From an uncultured Oscillibacter sp. (lineage in GTDB: Bacteria; Bacillota; Clostridia; Oscillospirales; Oscillospiraceae), in the NCBI GenBank assembly GCA_946183715.1, contig CAMHDB010000102.1, forward strand, positions 1-6,814: a stretch of DNA of 6,814 nt. The letters are read 5' to 3'. The position numbers and the translations under genes are program-made. Positions 5,292 through 6,814 of this stretch are shown in pieces (position 1 is the stretch's first letter; each line of letters starts with the position of its first letter). The notes below the pieces were generated by a model. That model was not told where the DNA came from and made no database searches. It saw nothing but the letters and a program-made list of their open reading frames with translations.

Positions 5292-6814
5292 TCAGTACAT
5301 TCCGCCCATGTCGGGGGCCGCCGGAGCCGGGGCCGGGGGTTCCGGCTTATCCGCTACCAGAGATTCCGTCGTGAGCACCATCGCCGCCACGGACGCCGCG
5401 TTTTCGAGCGCCGAACGCGTCACCTTCGCCGGGTCGATAATGCCCGAGGACACCATGTCGCAGTATTCCTCCTTGTAGGCGTCGAACCCGTAGCCGTCCT
5501 TGCCCGACGTGCGGACTTTCTCCAGAATCACGGAGCCGTCAAGGCCGGCGTTCGCGGCAATCTGACGGATAGGCGCTTCCAGCGCGCGCGCCACAATCTG
5601 TACGCCCGTCTTTTCGTCGCCCTCCACGGTGTCGGTGAGGGCCAGCACTGCGGGAATCACGTTGACGAAAATCGTGCCGCCGCCCGCGACTACGCCTTCC
5701 TCAACAGCGGCGCGCGTGGCGTTGAGCGCGTCCTCGATACGCATTTTCTTCTCTTTCATCTCGGTTTCCGTCGACGCGCCCGCCTTGATGACCGCCACGC
5801 CGCCCGACAGCTTCGCGAGACGTTCCTGCAACTTCTCCTTGTCGTAGTCGCTGGTGGTGTTGGCAATCTGGGAGCGAATCTGCGCCACGCGGTCTTTGAT
5901 GGCTTTCGCGTCGCCCGCGCCGTCGACGATGGTCGTATTCTCCTTCGTGACCTTCACCTGACGCGCGCGGCCCAAATCCTCAATGCCGCTCTCCTTGAGT
6001 TCCAGCCCGACTTCCTCGCTGATGACCGTGCCGCCCGTGAGTACGGCGATATCCTGCAACATCTCCTTGCGGCGGTCGCCGAATCCGGGGGCCTTCACGC
6101 ATACGACGTTGAGCGTGCCGCGCAGACGGTTGACAATCAGGGTATTGAGCGCTTCGCCCTCCACGTCCTCCGCGACGATGACGAGTTTCTTTCCGGACTG
6201 GGCAATCTGTTCGAGCAGGGGGAGCAAATCCGTGATGACGGAGATTTTCTTGTCGGTGATGAGGATATAGGCGTCGTCGATGACGGCCTCCATTTTCTCG
6301 GTATCCGTGACCATATACGGCGTGACATAGCCGCGGTCGAACTGCATGCCTTCCACGACTTCGCTGTAGGTCTCGGCGGTCTTGGACTCCTCAATGGTAA
6401 TCACGCCGTCGGCGGTGACTTTCTCCATCGCCTCGGCAATCAGGTTGCCAATGGCCTCGTCGCCGGACGACACCGCGCCGACGCGGGCGATATCCTTGGA
6501 GCCGTCGACGCTGCGCGACTGCTTCTTAATCTCCGCGACTGCCGCCTCGACGGCCTTCGCCATGCCCTTCTTGACAATCATGGGATTCGCGCCGGCGGCG
6601 AGATTCTTCAGGCCCTCGGCAATCATCGACTGCGCAAGCAGAGTAGCGGTCGTCGTGCCGTCGCCCGCGACATCGTTCGTCTTGGTCGAGACTTCCTTTA
6701 CCAGTTGCGCGCCCATGTTCTCAAACGGGTCGTCGAGTTCGATTTCCTTGGCGATGGTCACGCCGTCGTTGGTGATGAGCGGGGAGCCGTACTTCTTATC
6801 CAAAACGACGTTGC
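5292..6814 (-). CDS. groEL: Chaperonin GroEL (60 kDa), N-terminus off the window
   Basis: GroEL forms the double-ring ATP-driven folding chamber in the cytosol, with GroES as lid. The frame stays open to the right edge; 506 residues are visible, beginning at NVVLDKK, which matches about E. coli residue 37. About 36 residues are missing, for a total near 542. A TTG at 6801-6803 is an internal Leu codon, not a start. Visible landmarks are the ATP-site GDGTTTAT with the Asp equivalent to Asp87, the apical domain VEGMQFDRGYVTPY, ITDKKI and APGFGDRRKEML, the equatorial RIEDALNATRAAVEEGVVAGGG with the Asp equivalent to Asp398, and GIIDPAKVTRSALENAA with the Asp equivalent to Asp495. The tail is Pro/Ala-rich and ends MGGMY, a short Gly/Met tail. 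groES, the promoter and any CIRCE operator would lie off the window. Confidence 0.98.
   Translation of the reverse strand, partial: NVVLDKKYGSPLITNDGVTIAKEIELDDPFENMGAQLVKEVSTKTNDVAGDGTTTATLLAQSMIAEGLKNLAAGANPMIVKKGMAKAVEAAVAEIKKQSRSVDGSKDIARVGAVSSGDEAIGNLIAEAMEKVTADGVITIEESKTAETYSEVVEGMQFDRGYVTPYMVTDTEKMEAVIDDAYILITDKKISVITDLLPLLEQIAQSGKKLVIVAEDVEGEALNTLIVNRLRGTLNVVCVKAPGFGDRRKEMLQDIAVLTGGTVISEEVGLELKESGIEDLGRARQVKVTKENTTIVDGAGDAKAIKDRVAQIRSQIANTTSDYDKEKLQERLAKLSGGVAVIKAGASTETEMKEKKMRIEDALNATRAAVEEGVVAGGGTIFVNVIPAVLALTDTVEGDEKTGVQIVARALEAPIRQIAANAGLDGSVILEKVRTSGKDGYGFDAYKEEYCDMVSSGIIDPAKVTRSALENAASVAAMVLTTESLVADKPEPPAPAPAAPDMGGMY

Noticed and set aside
6137..6394. An 85-codon - strand frame inside groEL
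   Set aside because: It is a Ser/Arg/Pro-rich shadow of groEL in another frame, with no start signal.

Overview
The window looks like a chromosomal segment of a GC-rich anaerobic Firmicute, most likely a gut-type clostridium (Oscillospiraceae/Ruminococcaceae-like). The reasons are AGGAGG-type Shine-Dalgarno sites, sigma-A style promoters, a clostridial-looking GroEL ending in GGMY, an aspartate-semialdehyde dehydrogenase of the archaeal/fungal type next to dapA, and a Firmicute-type large serine recombinase. The assignment rests on protein and signal appearance only. No rRNA or tRNA was seen.

Layout. Bases 1-1505 (+) hold most of a large serine recombinase whose N-terminus lies off the window. 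It is visibly less GC-rich than what follows and probably marks the end of an integrated mobile element. A perfect 13-bp hairpin at 1507-1544 separates it from the convergent queA (1609-2634, -), the queuosine-tRNA enzyme. An intergenic region (2635-2867) holds the queA ribosome-binding site, a strong + strand promoter (2669-2697) and a leader of about 165 nt. The leader contains two copies of a type I-E CRISPR-like palindromic repeat enclosed by a 14-bp long-range stem. Then come asd (2868-3953, GTG start) and dapA (3977-4867), a two-gene operon ending in an intrinsic terminator (4882-4906). On the - strand, a small unrecognised gene (4839-5171) has its own good promoter and Shine-Dalgarno and runs convergently into the dapA end. 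Upstream of it, groEL (5292-6814, -) runs off the right edge.

How the genes work together. asd and dapA catalyse consecutive steps from aspartyl phosphate to the lysine/diaminopimelate branch. queA (tRNA modification) and groEL (chaperonin) are unrelated housekeeping genes. The recombinase is an accessory gene.

The parts most worth a second look are the asd leader (CRISPR-like repeats inside a foldable RNA), the recombinase/queA junction as a likely attachment site, and the unknown small gene whose C-terminus reads through the dapA terminator. No complete new multi-gene system is visible.
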